From NCBI GenBank assembly GCA_964484515.1, contig CAZAGT010000110.1, positions 1-13,838 of the forward strand: DNA of 13,838 nucleotides, read 5' to 3'. Shown in pieces: positions 6,889-13,838 of the stretch. The stretch is from CAZAGT01 sp964484515 (GTDB lineage: Bacteria; Desulfobacterota; DSM-4660; Desulfatiglandales; HGW-15). Position numbers and translations under genes: made by a program. The number at the start of each line of letters is the position of its first letter. The stretch's first letter is position 1. The notes under the pieces were generated by a model, which worked only from the letters and a program-made list of their open reading frames with translations, did no database searches and was not told where the DNA came from.

Positions 6889-9800
6889 TTACCCTGTATC
6901 GGCGTAAGGGTGGGACCGCACATCACGGCGGCTCTCCGCCTGGTGTTCCTCGTTCTGCGAGGAGTGGACCACCGCCAGGAGCATGTACATGGCCGGCACC
7001 ACAAAGAGTGTGAACAGGGTGCCGATGGATAGCCCCGTCATGATCACCAGCCCCATGTTGAAGCGGCCCACGGCGCCCGCGCCGGCGGCCGTTACGAGTG
7101 GAACCACACCCAGGACCATCGCCGCGGTTGTCATCAGGATCGGCCGCAGACGAATACCGGCTGCCATTTCAACGGCCTCGCGCTTGGATTTGCCCTCCCG
7201 CTGTAGATCATTGGCAAACTGGACGATCAGGATGCCGTGTTTGCTGACAAGGCCGATCAGTGTCACAATCCCGACCTCGGTGTAGATGTTCAGGCTGCTG
7301 CCGCCCACACTCAGGCTGATGAAGATCAAAGCCCCGCAGATGGACATCGGCACGCTGACCAGGATGATGAGCGGATCGCGGAAACTCTCGAACAGGGCCG
7401 CCAGCGCCAGGAAGATGATAATCAAGGCAAACATGAAGGTGAACAGCAGGGCTTTGGACTCCTGCATGTACTGTCGGGACTGACCGCTGTAATCAATGCT
7501 GTAGCCGGCCGGCAGCACTTGGCCAGCCAGTTCCTGCAGCTTCGCCAGGGCTTCACCGAGGGTGACGCCGGGGACCGGCACCGCTGAGATGGTGACCGCG
7601 TTGAGCTGCTGGAAGTGGTTGAGCGTCTCTGGAATCACCGACCTTTTCAGCTTGACGAAGGTCGCGAACGAGATGCTCCGCCCATCCGCAGTATTGATGT
7701 AATAGTTTTTCAACTGATCGGCATTCAGCCGGTACCGCTGCATCACCTGAGGAATCACCTTGTATGAGCGGCCTGACAGGCTGAAGTAGTTGACGTAGCC
7801 GCCGCCGAGCATCGACCCCAGCGCAGCGCCCACCTCACTCATATTCAGGCCCAGTTGGGATGCCATTTCACGGTTGATCTGAACGCTGATCTGCGGTTTA
7901 TCGATCTTCAGATCCGTGTCCATATACGCGAATAATCCGGTGGCACGCGCCCTGTCCACCAGCGCCTGCGATACGGTGTTCAACTGCTCGAAGGGATACG
8001 TGGTGCCGATGACGAACTGGACCGGCAGCCCTCTCCCGCCGCCGGGCAGGGGCGCTCTCTGAAAAGCCACAGCGCGCACACCGGTGAGGGTATTGAGCTT
8101 TTGCTGCACTTCGGGTTGCAGTTGCATGGGGGTCAGTTTGCGCTCGTCCCAGGGTTTGAGCACCATCCCCGCGATCCCCGAGTTGGTACCGTTGATGCCG
8201 TCCAACTGAAAGACGTGATCGGTCTGGGGATACGCTGCAAAGATCTTGTACACCTCTTTGGTATAGAGTTGCGTTTGCTTCAACGTGGCATCCGGCGCCG
8301 CCGTCACCAGGGCGATGACGACGCCCTGGTCTTCCTGGGGAGCGAGTTCGCTCTTGGAGGTGATGTACAGAAAGTAGATACTGAGCAAGATGATCAGCGC
8401 GAACACCGCGGTGACCGGCAGATAGTCGAGCGCACCGCAGAGCAACCTTGCGTAGACCTTACGGAGCCGTTCGAATTGAAGATCGACAAATGCCATGAAG
8501 CTCCGGTGGTTGGTCTTCTGGAGCGGTTTGAGAAAGTGCGAACACATCATGGGCGAGAGGGTGAGGGCGACGATCGCCGACACGGTTACAGCGGCAGCCA
8601 GCGTAAAGGCGAACTCGGTAAAGAGAGATCCGGTGAGGCCCCCCATGAAGCCGATGGGGGCATACACGGCGATCAGCACCACGGTCATGGCGATAATCGG
8701 GTTGGCGAGTTCGCGCGCTCCCATAAGCGCCGCTTGCAGCCTGGAGGTGCCCTCCTCCATGTGTCGGTGGACGTTCTCCACCACGATGATCGCGTCGTCG
8801 ACGACCAGGCCGATGGCCAGCACAAGGGCAAGCAGGGTCAACAGGTTGATGGTATATCCGAGCAGGAGCATGACAAAGAATGCCCCGATCAGTGACAAGG
8901 GCATGGCAATAACCGGAATGATCACCGATCGTGGCGAACCGAGAAAGAGAAAGATCACCACGATAACGATCAGCAACGCTTGGACGAGGGTGCTGATGAC
9001 TTCACGAATCGAACTGTCCACGTACTTGGTGGCGTCGTAGACGATCCGGCCGGAAAGACCCTCGGGCAGTTGCTGTAAAATGAATGGGAAGACTCTGCGC
9101 ACCTTCGCGACCACATCCAGCAGGTTGGCGGTAGGTGCCACCTGGATGCCGATGTAGACCGCGCTGCGGCCGTCAAAGGCGACCGCCGTATCGTAGTCTT
9201 CCGCGCCCAGGACGACATGCGCTACATCGCCCAGACGGATGATGGCCCCGTTGGTCGAACGGATCACCAGTTGCCGAAACTCATCCGCCGAGTGCAGCCC
9301 TGTTTCAGCGACAAGGTTCATGGTCACCATCTGGCCCTTGGTGCGTCCGACTGCGGAAATAAAGTCATTGGCCGCCAGGGCGTTGCTGACGTCGGCACCG
9401 GTGACGCCGAAGGCCGCCATCTTATCCGGATCGAGCCAGGCCCGCAATGCGAACTGGTGTCCCCCGAGAATCTCGGCGGTCTGCACCCCTTCAACGGTCT
9501 GGAGTTTGGGCTGCACCTCCCGGATGAGGTAGTCGGTGATCTTGTTCGTGGGCAGGGATTCGCTTGCAAAGCCGATGTACATGGAGTCGATCGTCTCACC
9601 GACCGAGAGGCTGATCACGGGCAGCTGTGATTCCCGCGGCAACTGGTTGATCACCGCGTTGACTTTGGTATTGATCTCGGTCAGGGCCTTGTTCAGGTCG
9701 TAGTTCAGACGTAAGTTGGCCTGAATCGTGCTTATCCCCTGAGAGCTCAAGGAGGTGAGGTAGTCGATACCGCCGGCCTGGGCGATGGAACTCTCCAGCG

Positions 9801-9996
9801 GGGTCGTGATGAAGCCGGAGACGAGCGCCGGATCGGCGCCCGTGTAGACCGTCGATACGGTGATCACGGCGTTCTGGGTTTGCGGGAACTCGCGCACCTT
9901 CAAGATTCCCAGTGATCGCAGCCCCAGCACCATGATCAACAGGCTGACAACGGTCGCCAGTACGGGTCGCTGAATGAAGGTATCAGTAAAGCGCAT
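6889..9996 (-). CDS. RND-type multidrug efflux permease (HAE-1/AcrB-like)
   Basis: A 1035-residue inner-membrane proton/drug antiporter subunit. The opening MRFTDTFIQRPVLATVVSLL is the cytoplasmic start plus TM1 typical of hydrophobe/amphiphile pumps. The first periplasmic domain runs to about 335 and TM2-TM6 lie at about 336-485. The relay pair is Asp400-Asp401 in GLVVDDAIIVVENVHRH, exactly the standard motif. TM7 is about 527-546, then APQEDQG (552-558) and the second periplasmic domain. TM10 keeps the relay lysine (Lys919 in VSKHGILIVQF), and RLRPILMTTAAMVLG gives the TM11 threonine region. By style it resembles the MexI-type branch more than AcrB or MexB, but I cannot settle this by eye. 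Last gene of the minus-strand operon; it begins 17 bp after the adaptor stop with GAGAGG as ribosome site. A basic and acidic tail of about 25 residues follows TM12. Substrates unknown, probably amphiphilic compounds. Confidence 0.95.
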   Translation of the reverse strand: MRFTDTFIQRPVLATVVSLLIMVLGLRSLGILKVREFPQTQNAVITVSTVYTGADPALVSGFITTPLESSIAQAGGIDYLTSLSSQGISTIQANLRLNYDLNKALTEINTKVNAVINQLPRESQLPVISLSVGETIDSMYIGFASESLPTNKITDYLIREVQPKLQTVEGVQTAEILGGHQFALRAWLDPDKMAAFGVTGADVSNALAANDFISAVGRTKGQMVTMNLVAETGLHSADEFRQLVIRSTNGAIIRLGDVAHVVLGAEDYDTAVAFDGRSAVYIGIQVAPTANLLDVVAKVRRVFPFILQQLPEGLSGRIVYDATKYVDSSIREVISTLVQALLIVIVVIFLFLGSPRSVIIPVIAMPLSLIGAFFVMLLLGYTINLLTLLALVLAIGLVVDDAIIVVENVHRHMEEGTSRLQAALMGARELANPIIAMTVVLIAVYAPIGFMGGLTGSLFTEFAFTLAAAVTVSAIVALTLSPMMCSHFLKPLQKTNHRSFMAFVDLQFERLRKVYARLLCGALDYLPVTAVFALIILLSIYFLYITSKSELAPQEDQGVVIALVTAAPDATLKQTQLYTKEVYKIFAAYPQTDHVFQLDGINGTNSGIAGMVLKPWDERKLTPMQLQPEVQQKLNTLTGVRAVAFQRAPLPGGGRGLPVQFVIGTTYPFEQLNTVSQALVDRARATGLFAYMDTDLKIDKPQISVQINREMASQLGLNMSEVGAALGSMLGGGYVNYFSLSGRSYKVIPQVMQRYRLNADQLKNYYINTADGRSISFATFVKLKRSVIPETLNHFQQLNAVTISAVPVPGVTLGEALAKLQELAGQVLPAGYSIDYSGQSRQYMQESKALLFTFMFALIIIFLALAALFESFRDPLIILVSVPMSICGALIFISLSVGGSSLNIYTEVGIVTLIGLVSKHGILIVQFANDLQREGKSKREAVEMAAGIRLRPILMTTAAMVLGVVPLVTAAGAGAVGRFNMGLVIMTGLSIGTLFTLFVVPAMYMLLAVVHSSQNEEHQAESRRDVRSHPYADTG

Positions 9997-10013
9997 GACC
10001 AGACCTCTCTATG

Positions 10014-11162
10014 CTACGGGTCCGACGGCTCGGGGGCTTTCTCGTTGCTGGGCTGGATCTGATTGTTGATGACGACCGGGCTGCCGCTCCTGAGCTTGAG
10101 CTGCCCGGCGGTCACGACTAACTCACCTTCCTCGATCCCCTTGAGGATTGCCACCTGGTCGCCGCGAGTCGCGCCGAGGGTGACAAAGGTCTGCTTGGCC
10201 ACGAGGATGGGCTGCCCGTCCGGGCCTTTGCCCTTAGACTCGATGATGTAGACCGTATCGCCATAGGGGTTGTAACTCACGGCCGTTTGGGGCAGCGTGA
10301 GATGACGCTTCGGCGGACCGACTTGAACGTCCACGGATACGAACATCCCGGGTAGAAGCTCCCCCTTGGGGTTGTCGACCGCGGCCTCGATCTGGACGTT
10401 CCGGGACTGCGGATCGACCGCGGGATTGATGACGCTTATCTGGCCTGTAAACATGTGGCCCGGGTATGCATCGATCGTGACTTCGACTGTCTCTCCGATC
10501 GTGATGGATGCGATCTCCTTCTGAGGCACCAGGAAGTCCACCAGGATCGACCGGATCGCCTGGAGGGTGACGATCTTGTCGCCGGGATTGAGATACTGCC
10601 CGGGATTCACGAAAGTGATTCCCAGCCGGCCGCCAAACGGTGCCTTGACGGTCTTCTTGGCCACCACCGCCGCCTGCTGAGCGACCCGCGCGTTCTTGCT
10701 CTTGAGATCGGCGGCGTCAACATCCAAGGTCGCCTCACTGATCGCCTCGATGGCGAACTGCCGTTTGTCGCGCTCGAAGGTTGTGCGCGCCAGCTCGGCC
10801 TCGGCCTGAAGCGAGTGGAGCAAGGCGATGTCGGCATCGGCATTCAGTTGCACCAGGACTTGATCTTTCTTGACATCCTCACCGGACTTGAAATTCACGG
10901 ACAGCACGATACCGGCGATTTCGGTCGTCACGTCCACGCCGTGCAAGGCTCGCGTCGTGCCCACCGCCTGGACACGCGGCTGCCATGTCTGGTATTCCGC
11001 CTTCATGGCCGAAACAGCTACGGGCGGGGGTCTTTTGGCGCTCATGGCCTTCCGGACTTTCTGGGCAGTAAATACCTTGAAGCCGAAGATGCCCGCAAAC
11101 AGAAGTCCGACACAGACCAGCATGATCAGCATGCGTTTGATCATCACCCTGAGCCTTTCCAT
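10014..11162 (-). CDS. RND efflux periplasmic adaptor (membrane fusion family), short hairpin
   Basis: Adaptor of the second pump, 382 residues if started at 11162. Residues 9-28 form a hydrophobic anchor or uncleaved signal (IKRMLIMLVCVGLLFAGIFG). The first lipoyl half is about 76-108 (VTTEIAGIVLSVNFKSGEDV), the helical hairpin only about 110-170, and the second lipoyl half is VKAPFGGRLGI (172-182) onward. The beta-barrel domain is about 205-280 and the membrane-proximal domain continues to about 366. The C-terminal tail is rich in Pro, Glu and Ser. The hairpin is about half the length of that in the adaptor at 2274, so the two are not recent copies. Start choice: ATG at 11162 has no good ribosome site, while Met7 at 11144 has GGAAAGG nine bases upstream and gives a tidier anchor (MIKRMLIMLV). 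The gene follows the outer-membrane factor by three bases and precedes the permease by 17. Confidence 0.92.
   Translation of the reverse strand: MERLRVMIKRMLIMLVCVGLLFAGIFGFKVFTAQKVRKAMSAKRPPPVAVSAMKAEYQTWQPRVQAVGTTRALHGVDVTTEIAGIVLSVNFKSGEDVKKDQVLVQLNADADIALLHSLQAEAELARTTFERDKRQFAIEAISEATLDVDAADLKSKNARVAQQAAVVAKKTVKAPFGGRLGITFVNPGQYLNPGDKIVTLQAIRSILVDFLVPQKEIASITIGETVEVTIDAYPGHMFTGQISVINPAVDPQSRNVQIEAAVDNPKGELLPGMFVSVDVQVGPPKRHLTLPQTAVSYNPYGDTVYIIESKGKGPDGQPILVAKQTFVTLGATRGDQVAILKGIEEGELVVTAGQLKLRSGSPVVINNQIQPSNEKAPEPSDP
11154..11160 (-). promoter_or_regulatory. Ribosome binding site favouring adaptor start at 11144
   Basis: Minus-strand GGAAAGG lies nine bases before ATG 11144-11142. The first in-frame ATG (11162) has only CTAAAGACTGATGA in front of it. 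The true adaptor probably starts at residue 7 of the longest frame; coupling from the upstream stop at 11166 could still allow the longer form. Confidence 0.4.
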
Positions 11163-11165
11163 TCA

Positions 11166-12710
11166 TCAGTCTTTAGGTCTTGTCTTTTCATTCACCGATT
11201 CAGTCGCGGCCGGCCGCGGTGGGGGCTCCGCGCCTTCAGGAACGGGATGCCACCACCCGCCCCCAAGCGCCTGGAACAGCGCTGCCGTATCCGCAAACCG
11301 CGCTGCCTGGGCCTGGATCAGGTCGATGCGTGTCTGTTGGTATTGACGCTGCGCGTTGAGCAAGGTGAGATAGCTCACGCCACCGAGACGGTACTGCTCT
11401 TTTGTGAGATCGAGCGATTTGCGCGCCGCCTCCGCCGCCTCGGCTACGGCCCCGAGTGCGCGGGCATCGGCCTCCAGGGCCCGCAGCACGTCGGCGACAT
11501 TCTTGAAGGCCTGCAAGACCGTCTCACGATAGTTCGCCAGCGCCTGGTCATAGGCCGCCACGGCGGCCCGGCGCTTGGCCAGCAGCTCCCCTCCGTGAAA
11601 GAGCGGCTGTAGCAGCCCGGCGCCAAGATTCCAGACCAGCGCATCCGCACTGAAGATGTTGTTCGTAGATCCCGTCACCGCGCCGATTGAACCGGTCAGT
11701 GTGATCTGTGGGTAGAGGTTGGCGGTCGCCACCCCCACCTGGGCACTCGCCGCGTGCAACAAGGCCTCGGCGGCGCGCACGTCGGGACGCTGCCGGGCCA
11801 GAGCGGAGGGCAGGCTCAAAGGCAATTCCCGGGGCAGCTCCAGACTGTCGAGGTCCAATTCCGGCAACTTATCGGCATCTATGGGAAAACTTCCTAAAAG
11901 CACGGCCAGCAGGTGGCGCGTCTGAGCCAGATCTTTTTCCAGGGGCGGCAGGGTTGAGCGCGTTTGTGAGAGTTGAGTGTATTGGGCGAGCCTGTCGGAA
12001 CCGGAGGCGCCGCCGAGCTGGAACTGGCCTTCGACAAGCGCGTACAGTTTCTCCTGCTCGGAGACGATTTCCCTGGTCGCCTCAAGTCTGGCGCGGAGGG
12101 AAGCCTCCTGCACCACCGTTGTGACGACATTGGCGCTCAGCGTCAGGTAGGACCCTTCGAGCAGAAAGTGCTGGTAGTCCACCTGGGACTGCAGAGCCTC
12201 CAGCTCACGCGACACGGCCCCGAAGATATCGAGCAGGTAAGAGACGTCCACCGAGGCGTTGTACAGGTTGAAGACGGTTCCGCTGAATCCCGTCTGTCCG
12301 AATTGAGCGGCCGAAAATTTTTCGCGACGGCCCGCAAGGTTCAGGTCCGCACTCGGGAAACGCCTGGATCCGTACTGAGCCCGCAGATTCTCCTCCGCTT
12401 GGCGCAGGGTGGCCTGCGCCGCGGCGATGGTCGGATTGGCCTTTAGCGCCATGCGAATCAATTGGTCCAGCTTCTCGGAGCGAAACAAGCTCCACCACCG
12501 TTCGGGAATCTCCTTCCCGAGGACGAGACGCTGTGACTCACCGCCCCTCACCGGTGCGGAGGAGGTCTCGGCGGGTATGGATGTATAGGCCTGAACGTTT
12601 GGGGGCTTCGGCGCCCGGTAATCTGGGCCTACTGTACAGCCGCAGAGTGCCGCCCCGGCGGAAGCGGCCATCGTCCCTATGACGATCTTAAATCGTAACC
12701 CGGATCCCAT
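11166..12710 (-). CDS. NodT/OprM-family outer-membrane efflux lipoprotein
   Basis: A 514-residue outer-membrane channel subunit of the second tripartite pump, expected to trimerise. The signal peptide ends in a lipobox (ALCGC, Cys25), and the mature start CTVGPDYRAPKPP is the hallmark of the NodT/OprM group. Two outer-membrane efflux repeats span about 75-275 and 300-480. Recognition points include WWSLFRSEKLDQLI (72-85), LDIFGAVSRELEAL (160-173), RPDVRAAEALLHAASAQVGVA (308-328), NLYPQITLTGSIG (331-343), LFHGGELLAKRRAA (370-383) and the C-terminal LGGGWW (482-487). Family length is about 460-500; the excess is a Pro/Glu-rich tail. It is first in the operon, ahead of adaptor and permease, whereas oprM-like genes usually come last. 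The start at 12710 has no good ribosome site and lies very close to an AT-rich promoter-like patch. No other ATG gives the signal peptide, so I keep it. Confidence 0.93.
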   Translation of the reverse strand: MGSGLRFKIVIGTMAASAGAALCGCTVGPDYRAPKPPNVQAYTSIPAETSSAPVRGGESQRLVLGKEIPERWWSLFRSEKLDQLIRMALKANPTIAAAQATLRQAEENLRAQYGSRRFPSADLNLAGRREKFSAAQFGQTGFSGTVFNLYNASVDVSYLLDIFGAVSRELEALQSQVDYQHFLLEGSYLTLSANVVTTVVQEASLRARLEATREIVSEQEKLYALVEGQFQLGGASGSDRLAQYTQLSQTRSTLPPLEKDLAQTRHLLAVLLGSFPIDADKLPELDLDSLELPRELPLSLPSALARQRPDVRAAEALLHAASAQVGVATANLYPQITLTGSIGAVTGSTNNIFSADALVWNLGAGLLQPLFHGGELLAKRRAAVAAYDQALANYRETVLQAFKNVADVLRALEADARALGAVAEAAEAARKSLDLTKEQYRLGGVSYLTLLNAQRQYQQTRIDLIQAQAARFADTAALFQALGGGWWHPVPEGAEPPPRPAATESVNEKTRPKD

Positions 12711-12740
12711 ATTCTATACTGCTATGCTATAATCAAGCAA
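12711..12740 (-). promoter_or_regulatory. Candidate promoter of the second efflux operon
   Basis: The stretch just upstream of the outer-membrane factor is markedly AT-rich against its surroundings. On the minus strand TTGCTT (12740-12735) and TATAGA (12718-12713) are separated by 16 bases, a fair sigma70-like pair. This -10 would put the transcript start at or just inside the start codon, so either a leaderless message or a slightly different -10 (TATAGC, 12731-12726, with no matching -35) must apply. The -35 half lies within the inverted repeat at 12735-12767. Confidence 0.3.
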
Positions 12741-12767
12741 TCGACCCCCACCGAGGGGCGATTGCTT
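12735..12767. terminator. Strong stem-loop between zwf and the second efflux operon
   Basis: AAGCAATCG (12735-12743) and CGATTGCTT (12759-12767) are perfect reverse complements. The stem continues with CCCC (12745-12748) and GGGG (12755-12758) after a one-base bulge, giving about 13 pairs. On the plus strand a TTTCCATTTTT tract follows; on the minus strand only GATTAT follows, with an A-tract in front. It lies about 50 bp after the zwf stop, so a terminator for zwf is likely, though the better T-tract faces the other way. An operator role is possible because the arm overlaps the candidate -35. Confidence 0.5.
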
Positions 12768-12815
12768 TCCATTTTTCCCATCCCTTGGACGAATCATGCT
12801 ACCACCATGAGATGG

Positions 12816-13838
12816 CTATGCCTCTGATTCCGCGCTCACCCCGCAGGAGGCATGCTCGTCGCATCGCAAGAGCGTTGGCGTGACCCAGCTGAACCCGTCC
12901 TGAGCAATCAGGACCTCCGCTTCCTCCGGCCCCCAGCTGCCTGCCATATAATTGGGAAAGTCCGTAATCTTCATGCTCTCCCAAACCTCCAGAATGGGCT
13001 TAATTACGGACCACGCCGCTTCGGTCTCATCCCCCCGCATGAACAATGTGCGGTCCCCGAGCATGACGTCTAAAAGGAGTGTCTCGTAGGCATCCGGAGG
13101 GGAGGTCTTAAAGACTTCCTGATAGAAAAACCGCATGGTCACGGGAGACAGCTGCATGGTCGCTCCCGGGTATTTTGTCTCGAAGCGAAGAAGAATGCCC
13201 TCCTCGGGCTGAATGGCGATGATCAGGCGGTTCGGATGCAAATCGAGAACCGTGGTGGGCGGGAAGGTCTGATGAGGCACGGTGCGGAACTGAATAGATA
13301 CCTCGGAGACAGTGGCCGGGAGACGTTTCCCGGTCCTCAAGTAGAAAGGCACACCCTGCCACCTCCAGGTATCTACGAAAAGGCGCACGGCGGCGAAGGT
13401 CTCCGTGAAAGAGTCGGGAGAGACAGTCGGTTCTTCCCGATAGGCGCACACTTGTTTCCCTTCGATCCAGCCGGCACCATACTGGCCGCTGACGGCAAAC
13501 TGATGAATCTGGTCTAAGGCAATAGGCCGGATTGCATGGAGAACATCCACCTTCTTGTTGCGGATCTCGTCATCACGCAAAGAGAGCGGCGCTTCCATCG
13601 CCACCAGACATAGGATCTGGAGGAGATGGCTCTGGATCATGTCCCTTAAAGCCCCGGCTCTTTCATAATAGTGGCCTCGATGTTCAACCCCAACCTGTTC
13701 TGAAACGGTGATCTGCACGTGATCGATGTAGCGCCTGTTCCACACGGGCTCAAAAAGGGTGTTGGCGAAACGGAAGGCCAGAATGTTCTGGACCGTCTCC
13801 TTGCCCAGGTAATGATCGATCCGGAATATCTGTGATAA
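12816..13838 (-). CDS. zwf: Glucose-6-phosphate 1-dehydrogenase, 5' end outside window
   Basis: This enzyme oxidises glucose 6-phosphate to 6-phosphogluconolactone with NADP+ (or NAD+), the first step of the oxidative pentose phosphate and Entner-Doudoroff routes, in the cytoplasm. The visible 340 codons run from the window edge at 13838 to TAG at 12816-12818. They start with the family signature RIDHYLGKETVQNILAFRFAN, whose His and Lys bind substrate phosphate. ERAGALRDMIQSHLLQILCL follows; its His matches the known catalytic base of the Leuconostoc enzyme. PFYLRTGKRLP is the conserved substrate and cofactor loop, and YMAGSWGPEEAEVLI is the usual C-terminal motif. Family length is about 480-510, so roughly 150-170 N-terminal residues, including the nucleotide-binding GxxGDLA segment, lie beyond the edge. 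No frameshift is seen. It shares the strand of the efflux operon but is separated by 105 bp and a stem-loop, so probably is a separate unit. Confidence 0.96.
   Translation of the reverse strand, partial: LSQIFRIDHYLGKETVQNILAFRFANTLFEPVWNRRYIDHVQITVSEQVGVEHRGHYYERAGALRDMIQSHLLQILCLVAMEAPLSLRDDEIRNKKVDVLHAIRPIALDQIHQFAVSGQYGAGWIEGKQVCAYREEPTVSPDSFTETFAAVRLFVDTWRWQGVPFYLRTGKRLPATVSEVSIQFRTVPHQTFPPTTVLDLHPNRLIIAIQPEEGILLRFETKYPGATMQLSPVTMRFFYQEVFKTSPPDAYETLLLDVMLGDRTLFMRGDETEAAWSVIKPILEVWESMKITDFPNYMAGSWGPEEAEVLIAQDGFSWVTPTLLRCDEHASCGVSAESEA

Noticed and set aside
8101..8895. A 264-codon open frame on the plus strand
   Set aside because: It is antisense to the second permease, with a His/Gly/Asp-rich product of no known family; a shadow of codon bias.
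10455..11612. A 385-codon open frame on the plus strand
   Set aside because: It lies antisense across the adaptor and outer-membrane factor genes, both of which have clear family motifs. The product has no recognisable domain.
1..13838. CRISPR arrays, tRNA or rRNA genes, insertion sequences, attachment sites
   Set aside because: I looked for regularly spaced repeats, cloverleaf-like segments, transposase motifs and long terminal inverted repeats, and saw none.

Overview
The window comes from a Gram-negative bacterium: two outer-membrane factors carry lipoprotein signal peptides, and each is linked to a periplasmic adaptor and an inner-membrane RND pump. The sequence is fairly GC-rich. Protein style is compatible with a deltaproteobacterial (Desulfobacterota-like) or similar environmental lineage, but no marker gene fixes the taxon and this is a weak inference.

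Layout: positions 1-715 are mostly non-coding or decayed. They hold a short inverted repeat (320-339) and a 46-codon remnant of the N-terminus of a short-chain dehydrogenase (477-617). A plus-strand operon follows, coding a TolC-type outer-membrane factor (716-2224), an HlyD-type adaptor with a long coiled-coil hairpin (2274-3500), and an RND permease (3497-6754) that overlaps the adaptor by ATGA. A 134-bp gap (6755-6888) separates this from a convergent minus-strand operon. Read 5' to 3' on the minus strand, that operon is a NodT-type outer-membrane factor (12710-11166), an adaptor with a short hairpin (11162-10014) and a second RND permease (9996-6889). Upstream of it, also on the minus strand, is the 3' two-thirds of glucose-6-phosphate dehydrogenase, zwf (13838-12816), cut by the window edge. 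A strong stem-loop lies between zwf and the second efflux operon.

How the parts work: each set of three should form a proton-driven tripartite pump from the inner membrane to the outside. The two systems share the unusual gene order factor-adaptor-permease but are not recent duplicates. Their permeases differ at the proton-relay motifs, their adaptors differ in hairpin length, and their outer-membrane factors belong to different subgroups. No transcription regulator or substrate-specific enzyme is in the window, so substrates cannot be named. Zwf feeds the oxidative pentose phosphate pathway and has no evident link to efflux.

I found no clearly new system. The best points for follow-up are the non-canonical proton-relay residues of the first permease, the pairing of two unrelated pumps tail to tail, the palindrome upstream of the second operon and the dehydrogenase remnant.
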